A DNA stretch of 64,000 nucleotides. Source: Pterois miles. Its lineage: Eukaryota > Chordata > Actinopteri > Perciformes > Scorpaenidae. Below are positions 35,530 to 46,738 of this stretch, piece after piece. The notes under the pieces were generated by a model that saw nothing but the letters and a program-made list of their open reading frames with translations, had not been told where the DNA came from and did no database searches. Both the position numbers and the translations under genes were made by a program. The stretch spans positions 2,493,001 through 2,557,000 of the forward strand of contig CAMQGK010000171.1 of the NCBI GenBank assembly GCA_947000775.1. The letters are read 5' to 3'. Position 1 is the first letter of the stretch; every line of letters starts with the position of its first letter.

Positions 35530-38500
35530 AATATGGCAATATGACAATCTTCACAACATGGCGCTGGTGAGTGGCCGCCTGTTACAGCAGCTCCTGCTCA
35601 TTCTAGAGTTTTTCTCTTCAAAACTTTTTATTCTTTTCTTTCATTTGCCAGTATTAAGTCCTCTAATCCAACAGTCTTTCGGAATTATGGAGACCAAAGC
35701 AGCAGCTTTGGTCGTAACTTTTCATCAACTTTCACGATGTTTACGTCCGTGTGCGGGGACCCGACGAGCAGACCCATTGTTTACACCAGGGATCAGCTGT
35801 TGGCGCTCCGCAACACAGCGCCCCTGCACCAGAGGAAAGACCCGCTGTCCCGGAGATAAAGAGGAGAAGAAGAGGATGTGGGCTGGAGCTCAGCGTCGCG
35901 CACGGAGGATGAAATACAAACAGTCCTCCCGTTGTTTTGATGGGGAATGTGAGATCTCTCCCCAACAAGATGGACGAGCTGGCGGCGCTGACTCGACATA
36001 GAGGGAATATGGGAGTGCAGTATGATGGTTTTCACCGAGACGTGGCTAACGGCGGCGACCACGGACGCGGTGAGGAGCTGGACGGGTTTAAGTTGGTGCG
36101 GGCGGACAGGACGAGAGACAGCGGTAAGAGGAAAGGAGGAGGTTGGCGGTGTTTGTGAATGATAGATGGTGTAACCCTGGTCACATCACTGTTAAAGACC
36201 AACACTGCAGCAGGGACATCGAGCTGCTCGTCTTAGTATGAGGCCGTATTATTTACCGAGGGAATTTACACATGTTATTATGATGGCTGTGTATGTTCCC
36301 CCTCTGCTAACGGTGACACAGCTTGTGATGTCCTCTATTCAGTCACTAGCAGGCTGCAGACACAGCACCCTAGGCCCTCCTCCTGGTCTCTGGAGACTTT
36401 AATCATGTCTCTCTGTCCTCCACTCTACCAACTTTTCCCAGTATGTGTCATGTGCACACGAGACAATAAAATCCTGGACTTATTGTATGCCAACTGCAAG
36501 GAGGCATACACATCATCCCCCTCCCCTGGGAAGATCAGACCACAACCTGGTTCATCTCCAGCCTGTGTACAGACCCCTGGTACACAGAGAACAGCCGTCT
36601 CGAAGTGAGGACATGGTAAGGAAGTGAGGAAGCTCTGCAGGACTGTTTCAAAAAAGTGTGGGAGGAATTGGGACTCTATGGGGAGGATATAGAGGACTGA
36701 CGGGCTGCATCACGGACTACATAAACTGGTGGAAAACATTCCAACAGGACGGTAAGGTGTTTTTCCAATAAAAACCTGGATTATCTGATATAAAGGCTCC
36801 TAAGGAGAAGAAGAGGGCCTTTAGATAGGAAATAAGGAGGAGCTGAAGGCTGTTAGAGGGAGCTAAGGAGGAAAATAGGGAGGGGAAGAAAGTAAGGAGG
36901 AAGATGGAGGAAAGCTGAGCAGAACAATATAGTGGAGTTGGAAAGGCCTAAAAACCACTAGGCCACAAGAAACAGACAAGGCTGTGGGAGACTAAAGTGG
37001 GTGAATGATTTGAACCACTACTTTAACAGGTTCAATGGTCACCTGCCCCTCCCCCGGCCAGTCCACCCTGCTGCAGTCCCCTCCTCTCCCACTTCAAGAC
37101 AGTGCCCCCTCCTCCTCCTCCTTCACCACCTTCAGCACAACAATAGCCCCCACTGACATGCCCACAGCTCTACCTATGGCTCCAGCAGACCCGTCACACA
37201 GACAACCCCCCTCTGCTCCACTACACAACTCTCCCCCACCCCCTCCTCTGCCTCTGCACCGCCCCCTGCTCCAGTTTGTCCTTCACAACATTAGGTGAAG
37301 AACAGTTAAGAGGATGAACGTGAGGAAGGCTACGGGTCAGATGGCATCAGCTCAGGCTCCTGAAGTCCTGCGAGATAGTGTGTGGGACTTTTGGACACCT
37401 ATTCAACCTGAGCTGAAGTGAGGAAGGTACCACAACTGTGGAAGACTCTGCGTGGTACCTGTGCCCAAGACCCCACACCCCAAGGACCCAGCAGCTAGGC
37501 CGGTGGCACTAACATGCACTGATGAAGGCCTGGGCGCCTGGTCCTCCAACATTCGCCTGTGGTGGTCCATATGGCCTAAGTTTGCTAATGGATTGGGGTG
37601 GTGATGCCGTTCTTCCTTGTGGCCGGCTTGTCTCCTGGAGAACTGGAGCACTGTGAGGTCATGTTTTTGTTTCTAGTGCTTTCCCCATAGCGACCTTGGG
37701 GGAAATGGAGACTGCAGGGGTAGATCAACATTTACTCCTGGATACTGGACTCCCAAAACCGCCCAGTTTGTGAGGACACAGGACTCATTTAGAACGGTGG
37801 TTGAGTGTGGGGGCCCCGCAGGGACGGTTCTGGCTCCGTTCCTCTTCACGCTCTACCTGCAGCTTCACTTACAACTCCCAACCTGTCCCTGCAGAGTTCT
37901 CTGATGACTTGCTATCGTGGCCTCATCACTGATGGGGACGACGCGGAGTAAGAGAATTTCCAGGCTTGTGGACTGGTGCTGCGGACCACCAGATAGGGGA
38001 AAACTAAAGAGCTGGTGGTGGATTTCCGCAGGCAAACTCTCCCCTCCAACACCGGTGAACATAGGGTAGAATTGAGATAGTGACATCTTATAAATACCTG
38101 GGTGTTACCTGAACAATAAACTGGACTGGACAACAACTCCTCTGCCTCCATAAAAGGCCAGAGCAGGCTGTACCTGCTCAGGAGACTGAGGTCTTTTGGA
38201 GTGCAGGGGACACTCCTGAAAACTTTTTATGACACCGTGGTGGCATCAGCCATATTTTATGGAGTGGTTTGCTGGGGCAGCAGCATCACAGCTGCAGACA
38301 GGAAGAGGCTGGATAAGATTATTAAAAGGGCCAGCTCTGTCCTGGGATGCTCTCTGGACTCAGTGCAGGTGGTGGGAGAGAGGAGGATGACGGCTAAGCT
38401 GTCATCCATGATGGAGAAGGACTCCCACCCCATGAGAGACACCATCAGAGCTCTGGAGAGCTCCTTCAGTGACAGGCTGCTACACCCTAAGTGTACGAAG

Positions 38501-38792
38501 GAGCGTTACAGAAGGTCCTTCCTGCCTGCAGCTGTTAGACTCCACAACCAGCACTGCTCCCAGTAAACCACATACACATTCACAACAAACTCACCGGACA
38601 TACGTGCAATAAGGACTTTATGTACAATTATATCATTGATATGATGGACACATTTTTTCTGTCTTTACTTTTTTCTTCTATTTTCTATTATGTATATACT
38701 AATTTATTTTATTTGTATTGCTGCTGTAACGTGTAAATTTCCCCACTGTGGGACTAATAAAGGAATATCTTATCTTATCTTATCTTATCTTA
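35530..38792 (+). mobile_element. Decayed non-LTR retrotransposon (LINE, CR1/L2/Rex1-like group)
   Basis: A relic of about 3.3 kb in forward orientation, opposite to ror1. In order it shows: an endonuclease start (GNVRSLPNKMDELAALT near 35942); DNKILDLLYANCKEAY and the endonuclease signature SDHNLV (about 36470-36570); degenerate reverse-transcriptase sequence; and a preserved C-terminal piece at 38085-38566. It ends with TTTCCCCACTGTGGGACT, AATAAAGG and (ATCTT)n. Frameshifts, stops and internal deletions are frequent, so it cannot move by itself. A short tandem-repeat 3' end rather than poly-A is usual for CR1/L2-group LINEs. The exact clade is not fixed from this copy. Confidence 0.85.
38085..38566 (+). 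pseudogene. C-terminal fragment of the LINE reverse-transcriptase protein
   Basis: The frame is open from about 38117 to the stop at 38566. It contains RLYLLRRLRSFGVQG, TFYDTVVASAIFYGVVCWG and RLDKIIKRASSVLGC, and ends with YRRSFLPAAVRLHNQH. This is the thumb/C-terminal region common to fish LINE reverse transcriptases of the jockey superfamily. The catalytic part upstream is broken by frameshifts, so the first Met of this open segment is internal and no functional product is expected. Confidence 0.85.
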
Positions 38793-39739
38793 ATAAAGCA
38801 GTGGGGGAGAAGGAGAAAGGAAAGCCGAGACAAGAGGAGACGACAGGAGGAGATGATGAGAAGAGAGGTGAAGGGGAGAAAGATGTCCTGCCAATGTCTG
38901 TGTAACAAAGCCTCTCTGTATGTAATTGTCTCGTGGTGAGTGTTGTGGTATTTGGCACTGGGAGCACTGTGAAACTCAAACCATTGCTGCGGACTGTCCC
39001 TTTAATGTGGCAGGCGACTAAACGGTGCCCTGTCATCAGCGTACATTTGCTTGTCGTGGTTTTTGTACAATCAAACACTCACACGCAGGCACACAAACGT
39101 AAACACGCGCACACCCACATGACCGCAACGCACACAAACTATACATATTACAAGTTACACAATACCTTTTCATCTCACCAGCAACATTGAGTTTCTATAT
39201 GTGAATAGGCACAATGTCTATATTCAGTTACACACATAGGAGTAAACTTGTGCTAAGCAGGCTGCTCTCAGCAAGACACGGAAACCTGAGTGGCTGCACA
39301 GCTAACTAAACATAGTCAGTAGATACACTGAGGGACCAGGGCTGTAGCATCGCCAGCTACAGCTAAAGGTGAATTTCATTAAAGTTGGGTCACTCTCCAA
39401 CAGAGAAAGAGAAGGAGAGGAAAGGAAGTAAAACGGATAAAATGAAACAAAGGAAAAAGAAAGCAAGAATGAAAGAAAGCCTCAGGGAAAATGAGTTCAG
39501 TAAACTATCATCACCCCTGATTTCAGCCAAATAATGAGCCTCTTTCAGCGTGATAACTTCCTGCTACTGATGCATACTGATAGAGCCACGCTACCTGAAT
39601 GCTGTCTGCTCGGTCAATCAAAACCATTCCCTGCCTGCAGACAAAACAAGTGGTGCAATCACCATCCATCCATCAGATAAGAAACAGATGTTAGTCACGG
39701 GGCTGAGCTCAAATAGACACTCAGATACACTGCTTTATG

Positions 39740-39740
<1 letters not shown>

Positions 39741-39805
<65 letters not shown>
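39741..39805 (+). repeat. (AC)n microsatellite
   Basis: About 32 uninterrupted AC units. Confidence 0.96.
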
Positions 39806-39807
<2 letters not shown>

Positions 39808-40928
39808 CAGTCTTTGTAGGTTTTTATATTTCATGTTGTTGTGGAAAAATAAAGCTGTCTCTATGATATGTTTGGAACTACTCCTCATTGTATTTATGAC
39901 TTTTTAAACATCCTTGATTGGCCACCATAATCATTATCTCGACTAAACTGCTCAATCACATCCAGAAACTACCGTCTTCGTTCTTGCCTGTGTTTAACAA
40001 TGTCTGTTTTTGTGTACACAGAATCCGCCGTGGGACGGATGTTGTGGGAGATTCGGCTTTGCAAGAGATGAATTAAACAAACCAGATCAAAATGAGAGAG
40101 TTAAAAATAAAGGTCAAGTTCAATAAAGTCTCATGTTGAGGATCTTCCAAGTCAGGGTATCTTTGTGGGGGAATGGGCGGATGTCGGCTCTCCAAGCCCG
40201 GAGGAAACTGAGGAGAGGGGGCGAGATTTGACAGATAACTCTGGGCAGAAAACTTTATGGATCTGACTCAGTTGTTCCCACAGTGCTGACAGGAGAACGG
40301 CAGTTTCCTCCGTCAGGATATGCTGATCTGAACCTGGGCAGCTCCAGGAGACAGGGCCATCCTCACCACAGAATAAATAATCTTATTAAACTGGCAAGAA
40401 TCCTTATTGATCAAGGAAGGGAAGGAATGAGCTGACGAAGTCGATGTGGGAGAGCCAAGCAGCCTTTAAGGCGTTTTCATGTACATGCTGCATCCTGCAG
40501 TCTATTTTCTTGGGGTTTTGGTGGAGTGTGTGTTAAATCTGACTTGTCGACAAGTTGTTTTTCACAAGCTTGTCAAATGTAGAAGCTATTATTGGACTAT
40601 GAAACTCTTGGAGATCTAGTGCACATCAGTCCAGTGCAGGATCCTCTGGGAATGGAGTTAATGATGCGTCCATGTGTGCATGATGCTGCCTTATGTATCC
40701 TGTGTTCCTTCAAAATGTTGGATGTGTGCATCCTCAGATATTTACGCCATTAAGCCCATCGGTGGTTGGAGCATTGTATCAGGATGTCAAGCACAGTCAG
40801 CAGCAAACAAAAAACAACAAAGGCAATTTTCTGCTGCAATCTCCTAAATAGTAACAATACAGTAACCCGTCAAGGGCTGAGATCTGGTGATCTTTGATGT
40901 CTGAAACAGTCCAACAATCAAACCTTTT

Positions 40929-41255
40929 GAAGATCAACCTTTATTAGTCCCGCGAGGGGAAATTCAACTTTTACACTCTGTTTGTTAACTTATACACGGT
41001 ACGTGCAGACCCGAAACACACACATGCACATGCATCAATGGAGAGATGTCAGAGTGAGGGGGCTGCTCCTGACAAGCGCCCCAAGCAGTTGGGGGTTTGG
41101 TGCCTTGCTCAGGGGCACCTCGGCAGTGCCCAAGAGGTAAACTGGCACCTCTCCAGCTACCAGTTCACACTCAGTTCTTGGTCCATGTCGGGACTTGAAC
41201 CGGTGACCCTCCGGTTCCCAAGCCAACTCCCTACAGACTGAGCTACTGCCGCCCC
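40929..41255 (-). mobile_element. tRNA-derived SINE, near full length
   Basis: On the minus strand it begins GGGGCGGCAGTAGCTCAGTC, with A-box TAGCTCAGTCTGTAGG and B-box GGTTCAAGTCCC. The body has ACCAAGAACTGAGTGTG and TGCCGAGGTGCCCCTGAGC. It ends CCTCGCGGGACTAATAAAGG followed by TTGATCTTC. It is the fullest copy in the window. A short inverted copy of its head follows immediately at 41266-41288. Confidence 0.92.
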
Positions 41256-41288
41256 AGTATCTACAATACTGGGGCGGCAGTAGCTCAG
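41238..41288. repeat. Perfect 23-bp palindrome at the SINE head (5' inversion)
   Basis: The left arm (41238-41260) is the SINE head in minus orientation plus AGTAT. The right arm (41266-41288) is its exact reverse complement and begins ATACTGGGGCGGCAGTAGCT. The loop is CTACA. A second overlapping pair, ATCTACAAT (41259-41267) and ATTGTAGAT (41290-41298), is also complementary. Confidence 0.96.
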
Positions 41289-41303
41289 CATTGTAGATGA
41301 GAT

Positions 41304-41490
41304 TAATGCCGAATTCACACCAGCCAGTGGCAAAGTGTGGCTTGCTGGTATGATTTAAATTTTCTGCAGCCGGGAGGTCCGTTCATATGTTCAAGCAGGA
41401 AGAAATGTCACAATATGTGACAGGAGTTACAAGATCTGTGCTTGCCACAGGATTTACTTCGCCTTCGTTCTGGTGTGAATTTGGCGTAAG
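41304..41490 (+). mobile_element. Small MITE with GAATTCACACCAG termini
   Basis: AATGCCGAATTCACACCAG at the left is mirrored by CTGGTGTGAATTTGGCGTAA at the right. The inner 12 bp are perfectly complementary and the outer bases nearly so. Length is about 187 bp and it is non-coding. Confidence 0.8.
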
Positions 41491-41750
41491 AATGGGGATG
41501 TCGTCTTCCTACATGACAAGCTAGCTAGCAAACAACATAAATTAAAAACATCCAAAAAAAGTGGCCACAAAAATGATGACAGGCATGATGGCAGATGTAA
41601 ATAGATTTAGAGGAATAACAATAACTTATTCCACACTTTTCTCAATTGTAGTGAAAAAGGTACAAACAGTAACCAGCTTACATGAACACAATGTGAGGCT
41701 GAATGAATAAAGAGCCAAAACAGTCTGATAATCAGACTCTGCAAGCCAAG

Positions 41751-41792
41751 TTCCCAAGCCAACTCCCTACAGACTGAGCTACTGCCGCCCCC
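41751..41792 (-). mobile_element. SINE head fragment
   Basis: Only the first 42 or so bases of the tRNA-derived SINE remain (minus strand: GGGGCGGCAGTAGCTCAGTC, then TGTAGGGAGTTGGCTTGGG). The body is missing. Confidence 0.85.
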
Positions 41793-41800
41793 AAAGAGAT

Positions 41801-41866
41801 GCTCAAGCCAGGAATCGAACCCGGGTCTACTGTTTTAAAGGCAGCTAACCACTATGCCACTTGTGC
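41801..41866 (-). pseudogene. tRNA-like sequence (tRNA pseudogene or SINE head)
   Basis: On the minus strand, GCACAAG pairs with CTTGAGC at six of seven positions as an acceptor stem. GCATAGTGGTTAGC fits a D-arm, and CCGGG-TTCGATT-CCTGG is a good T-arm/B-box. The anticodon arm is weak (one mismatch) with loop CTTTAAA, so the anticodon position would be TTA, complementary to a stop codon. At 66 nt it is short. It is most likely a decayed tRNA or tRNA-derived repeat rather than a working tRNA gene. Confidence 0.55.
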
Positions 41867-42592
41867 CTTAAGTGCCTTAAGTATGCAAGGCTAGTATGTG
41901 ATCAGAGCTGTTTGTAAAGAAACATCTTATCTACAAGCGTGGATTGGTAAAAGCAAGTTCTGTGGGGTTCCTTTCAGATGGCATTCTGGGAAATTAAAGA
42001 CATTTTTTACCTGAAATTACCTGAAAAAAGAAGAGGACCCTATCAGTCTTCTGTGGTCTGCTCCTGCAGCACTTCTGCAAACAACTCTGGGTTTCTACTT
42101 CACAAGAACACACTTCATATCTCCTATATTTCCACCCAAATGGGATGGCGATGCCTGGCCGAGTCAAACTGAGAAATCTGATGAAATAAGAAGGTCACCA
42201 TCGCAGGCTGAAATAAACTTTGATAAAGATATGGAGCAAATGTACAGTAAGAAGCCCATTTTGAAGCTCCGGTGGTACATTTAGCTTAACTAAAAGTAGG
42301 TCAGTGGAAATGAGAGAAAAGCAGTGCACCTGGTGCTGTGTCCTCACATGTTGAGTAGATCAATGTGTAATTTGTTCCATCAATTATCCTCCACAGTGGC
42401 CTATGCTGCCTGGGACAATGGGTGTTGTCTGGGTTGCAGAAGGTTTTAACACATCACTGAATGCAATTTCAGACATGTGGGATCACAGTTAAACGAATCT
42501 TGTGTTAATTGCACTGTGAACATATCATCATGCATTGCTTGTAACACGTGTTCACAGCTATTACATTTTTGCTGGAGAGACGTTTGTTGAGG

Positions 42593-42593
<1 letters not shown>

Positions 42594-42627
<34 letters not shown>
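42594..42627 (+). repeat. (TG)n microsatellite close to a ror1 splice donor
   Basis: About 17 TG units on this strand, CA in the ror1 transcript. It begins 15 nt downstream of the exon-2 donor (exon ends 42643). Confidence 0.95.
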
Positions 42628-42628
<1 letters not shown>

Positions 42629-42642
42629 ATGTGTGCCTTTAC

Positions 42643-42705
42643 CATCACTAGAGGTGTTCCATGAAGTGGTAGCTATCACACTGGGGTCTTGGGGAAACTC
42701 AGACC
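42643..42705 (-). CDS. ror1: ror1 exon 2: N-terminal extracellular segment
   Basis: This 63-nt exon encodes the stretch between the signal peptide and the Ig domain. The acceptor TCTTGTTTACAG is followed by GG, completing a codon from an exon not in the window. The frame then reads SEFPQDPSVIATTSWNTSSD, and one G remains before the donor GTAAAG. That G joins GG of the Ig exon to give Gly, so the frame continues into PFFIRLEAP. ROR1 proteins have a similar short Ser/Thr-rich stretch with TSWN before the Ig domain, and NTS is an N-glycosylation sequon. The identification rests on this resemblance, exact phase fit and strand. The exon lies inside a longer chance open frame and is easy to miss. 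Confidence 0.85.
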
Positions 42706-43334
42706 CTGTAAACAAGAGGAAACGGAGAGGACTTAGCATGTTTTGTGGCTGTTGGGCTCTACCACTTTTCAGTGCTATTTCACTAGACAGATCATAAACC
42801 CTACAATAAGAATAAATGTGGAGGAGCAAGTGAGAAAAATGACAAGCTGTGAACTTCAGCACCCTTCACAAATACAGACTGGAGATGTGAAAGGCAGCCA
42901 CTCATTGTGAAGAAATATGTTGCCACCTACTCAAAGACGATAAAAAGTTTCCCAGTGGTGTTAAGTGGGGAAGCTGAGCAACCTTCTGCAAGTGTTGCAC
43001 AAGACTCAACAACATAAAAGTACTTCAAAAAATATGGGAAAATGTCACAGCTTCCCTATTCTGTATGATAAAACATGCTAGTGGGACTTGAATGAGATAA
43101 ACGATGGATGAAAACATCCCTCAGGAAATTAAATACAAGGGGTAAGAGGAGAAAAACTAACAGTTCAATGCTAAACACACCTGCAAGACTTTGAGCCTGT
43201 GTGTGAACATTTCTAGCTGCGACAACAGACACACTGCTCTCGTTCAGACCTTCGGTGCCAATGGGATGCCCCTAAATTTAAAACCAAGACAGCAGAATGA
43301 CTATACTCTGTAACCAACATATCCTCATGCAACA

Positions 43335-43700
43335 GTTCGTATGACATCTTATGAAAAGTTATTCCTCATTTTGCGTGTTTTCCTACGAATTTCCAGCAAC
43401 ATGTGACACATGTGTCAATTTCTGTTCAAGTCTTTTTAAAATAAACTTCTGTCTTCAAAGGACGCAACTTGGTTAGGTTTAGATAAAAAAAGATCATGAT
43501 TTGGGTTAAAAGAACTACGAAAGTGGCATTACTTAAGTATGGAAGTTGTGTGACAAATAAATCACTGACTTCTGGTTTCATATAGGATATGAACCACACA
43601 CTCCTGGGCAAAAGTCTGGTGTTTTTGGATCCACCCACCCATCCCGGCCTCCACCCTGTGCTGGGTTTGTTGTTCTACTCCCAGATTCACAATTACGTGG
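43335..43700 (+). repeat. Probable teleost interspersed repeat with GGTTAGGTTTAG motif
   Basis: ACTTGGTTAGGTTTAGATAA, AAAGATCATGATTTGGGTTA and CTGACTTCTGGTTTCATATA resemble a common fish repeat. GGTTTAGG-type units of the same kind appear amplified at 46739-46918. The boundaries are uncertain. Confidence 0.5.
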
Positions 43701-45309
43701 ATCGCAAATTGATTTTATGATATATACACAAATTACAGTGAATTACTTTTCAAAGCTACAGCTATGACCAGTGTGTGAGAACAGCCTGCTATAATCTAAG
43801 TCAATCAAAGTCAAACAACAAGGTGAACGTTTGTGTGGTGGCTGATGCTGATTACTATCATTTATGACCAAAAAAAAAAAAAACATCACAATGTCGCAGC
43901 CACTTTTCAGTGTAAAAGACAGCACCAACACACACTGCTTTTAAGGGTTTCCCATCTTAAATCTGGCGATAGCATTGTACATTTGCTGGTGCAGATCAAA
44001 GGTTTGAATGTATAACAGGGAGCCCATCAGCGAGCCATGTGGACCTAATGCTGCGTTATTACCAGCTGACGACAGAGCAGCCCTCTGCTTTTCATTACGG
44101 GAGAGAGACAGTAGAAAATGGGCTTCAGTGTGCACTGCCACGGGTCACAAGGTGAGTCCTGACAAATGAAAAGACCTGCGCAGGGCTTAAACATGAAGGA
44201 CTGACATGGATGGGACATGAAACTGTTTTATCTTTGCCGTTTCTTTGGACGCCAGACAACTGACAAACGCATACGTTATCCCACAGTTACAATGAGATCT
44301 GCTTTTCAGGTTGTGTGCATGTTTAATGTGGTGCAGGCTGGGATAGTTTTAACATGACGAAGGAGCAAATGGCTCAAACATGCAAACATACAAGCATGCA
44401 AACATCTGTAAACATACCCTTCCCTGCACAAACTGTACTTATGTTGCAGCAACACAATAAAAAAGGCAGTTTATTCACAAATTTGAAAGAGCAACTTGTA
44501 AACATTATTGTTATGTGTGTTGCAGGTAGGACGACCGTCGGGGAGAAAGTCTGCAGCGAAACAGGACCGGGCGCCTGACACGGGGTCATGCTAATTGGGT
44601 GTTAATGTGTTGTTTCACACATGCTGTGCTGTGTCAGGATGGTAATGACTGTGTGTGGTGGTGCTTGTGAAATGAGCTGTGTTAATGAGCAGCTCTTGGG
44701 CCTCTGCACCTGTTAGTGAGGGAGTCTGGAGGCTTGGCAGCAGACTCACAACAACAGGCGGGCAGCTTTATGAGGGTCAAGACGGTTACATATATGCAGC
44801 AACACTGGAGGGTTAATCTACAATAAAAGATAGCTAAGATACCCAATAATTAATATTATCTTCACCCTTTTCATATGCTTCTGAGTTGTGTTATGGGAAC
44901 TTAACTGACTGTCTGGTTTGTTCCTGGAGGCTCCTAAGGTGACCGTGTATAATGGGGAGTCTTGGCCCCGAGGTGAGTCTAAATTCTCTGTGTTCTGGGC
45001 TGATAGGCTTAAAGAAACGCAGAGCTCTGTGGTTTACAAAGGACAGAGGAGAGAGTCGCAGCTCACTGGCTTCACTAACACAAAGCTAGCCAAGTGCAGC
45101 CAGGTGAGAGTTCACTAGAGGGGCTGGAAGCAGGAATACAAGGGAAGAGGGAAAGGTGTAGCATTCAGAAGTTTATGAAATGGTAGGGAGTTCATACTGG
45201 TATGGGCATCATTTTTGGGAAGAAATTGCAATTTAGGGTTAGTCCATTCTTTGAAATGTTATTTGTTTAAGGAACCAACAGTGGCACATATTATTTTTTA
45301 TTATATTAT

Positions 45310-45949
45310 AGGGCTGTCAAAGTTAAGACAATTATGCATTAATGAAAATTTGTTTTGATGCCACTAAATTCTTTAACGGTTTAATGCAATGGTCGCAGCG
45401 GACTCAGGTATCATTCTAGTATCATATGAAACTACAAAACCCACAAAAGGGATCCACTGGTTCCCAACCATGTCTGAATAACTTGTCGCAAAGGAGGTTA
45501 AATAATGTTGGCATGGGATCCTTTGACCTCTGACCTCAAAATATGTGAATGTAAATGAGTTCTCTGGGTACCCACGAGTCTCCCCTTTACAGACATGCCC
45601 ACTTTATGATAGTCACATGCAGTCTGGGGCAAGTCATAGTCAAGTCAGCACACTGACACACTGACAGCTGTTGTTGCCTGTTGAGGTTGAGTTTGTCATG
45701 TTATGATTTGAGCATATTTTTATGATAAAAGTAGTACCTGTGAGGGTTTCTGGAATATTTGTAATTTTTTTTTTGTGTCGTTAGTTGACTTCAGTAAATA
45801 TATACATATATTTGCATACAGCAAACAAATTCACTCCCATGTTGATAAGAGTATTAAATACTTTGTTTCAAGGGACATTTGGAACAGAAAAAAAGTGCAA
45901 TTAATTTGAAATTAATCACGATGAAAAACTTTAACCGACTGACAGCCCT
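45310..45949 (+). mobile_element. Complete AGGGCTGTCA-family DNA transposon (non-autonomous)
   Basis: Perfect 10-bp terminal inverted repeats (AGGGCTGTCA and TGACAGCCCT) bound 640 bp. The interior has CTTTGACCTCTGACCTCAAA, GGGTACCCACGAGTCTCCCC, TTACAGACATGCCCACTTTA and GGGGCAAGTCATAGTCAAGT. The 3' part ends in an AATTAATCACGATG block. No clear target-site duplication is seen, and no transposase is encoded. Other copies are at 9569-10039 and 63456-64000, and a fragment is at 3715-3850. Confidence 0.88.
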
Positions 45950-46738
45950 GTTATTTTATCTTTCTAGATAAGATAATTGTCCAAGTACACAGACTCATTT
46001 TTCTCTCTCTTCCACGTTATCTCTCCCCTATTTAGGTCACATCTGTTAGTTCTCTTTCATTGAGACAATCATCTGGAATATCTGGGATGAACTGCAGAGT
46101 AATTTTGAGATTAGCTCTCTAATGTTTCACAGTAACAGAGGGAAGCAATTGTGTAAGGCCCATTTGTTAATGAGGGCCTAAAAATAGGCACCTTCACAAT
46201 GCCTTGTGTCAGTTTGGATCAATGATTCTTGCCGTTGAGGTTCTGGACCATGATTGGTTCATGATCCTGATTCTGATGTTTTCCCAAACTGTTAACTGTA
46301 TGTGTACAGTATGCTCATCTGCCTTTATCAATCAGTTTGAGCTGAAATACTCACTGATACATGTCTGACAAGAGGTCTGACTTTCAGTCAACACTGTGAA
46401 GCTGTGATAAAGCCTATACCAGCTTCTGCAGGCCTACAGTATGTACGCAGACAACCGACCTCAGTACATTATTTTAATTTAACCATGCTAGCTGTACCAA
46501 TTCACCCGATCTGACTATTTCCAGGCTATTGAATAGGCATTACCAACACACATCTTTCCCATGTTTGTAGGCTAGTAGGGGACTACTGAACCAATAGTAG
46601 GTTCACAAGACTATTATCTATCTATATATCAACCCACTATGTTGTAAAAGTGAAAATGAAACATTAAAGCTACACCTTCTTACATGTTGTTAAACTGAAT
46701 GAAACTTTATATTTAAAAAAAAACAAAACAAAAACAAA

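Larger units (their letters stand above)
29231..42642 (-). other. 13.4-kb ror1 intron between exon 2 and the Ig exon
   Basis: It is bounded by donor GATG/GTAAAG at 42642 and acceptor CTTCCAG at 29231. It holds a TTAA-flanked MITE (30351-30891), a V-SINE-like element (33468-33832), the LINE relic (35530-38792), a CA repeat, SINE copies near 41 kb, and a small MITE. Between these, 29231-30350, 30892-33467, 33833-35529, 38793-40928 and 41867-42593 show no gene. A block at about 39990-40440 looks single-copy. Confidence 0.8.

Noticed and set aside
38201..38566. 121-codon open frame as a possible host gene
   Set aside because: It is the C-terminal remnant of a LINE reverse transcriptase; the frame upstream is broken and the LINE 3' tail follows.
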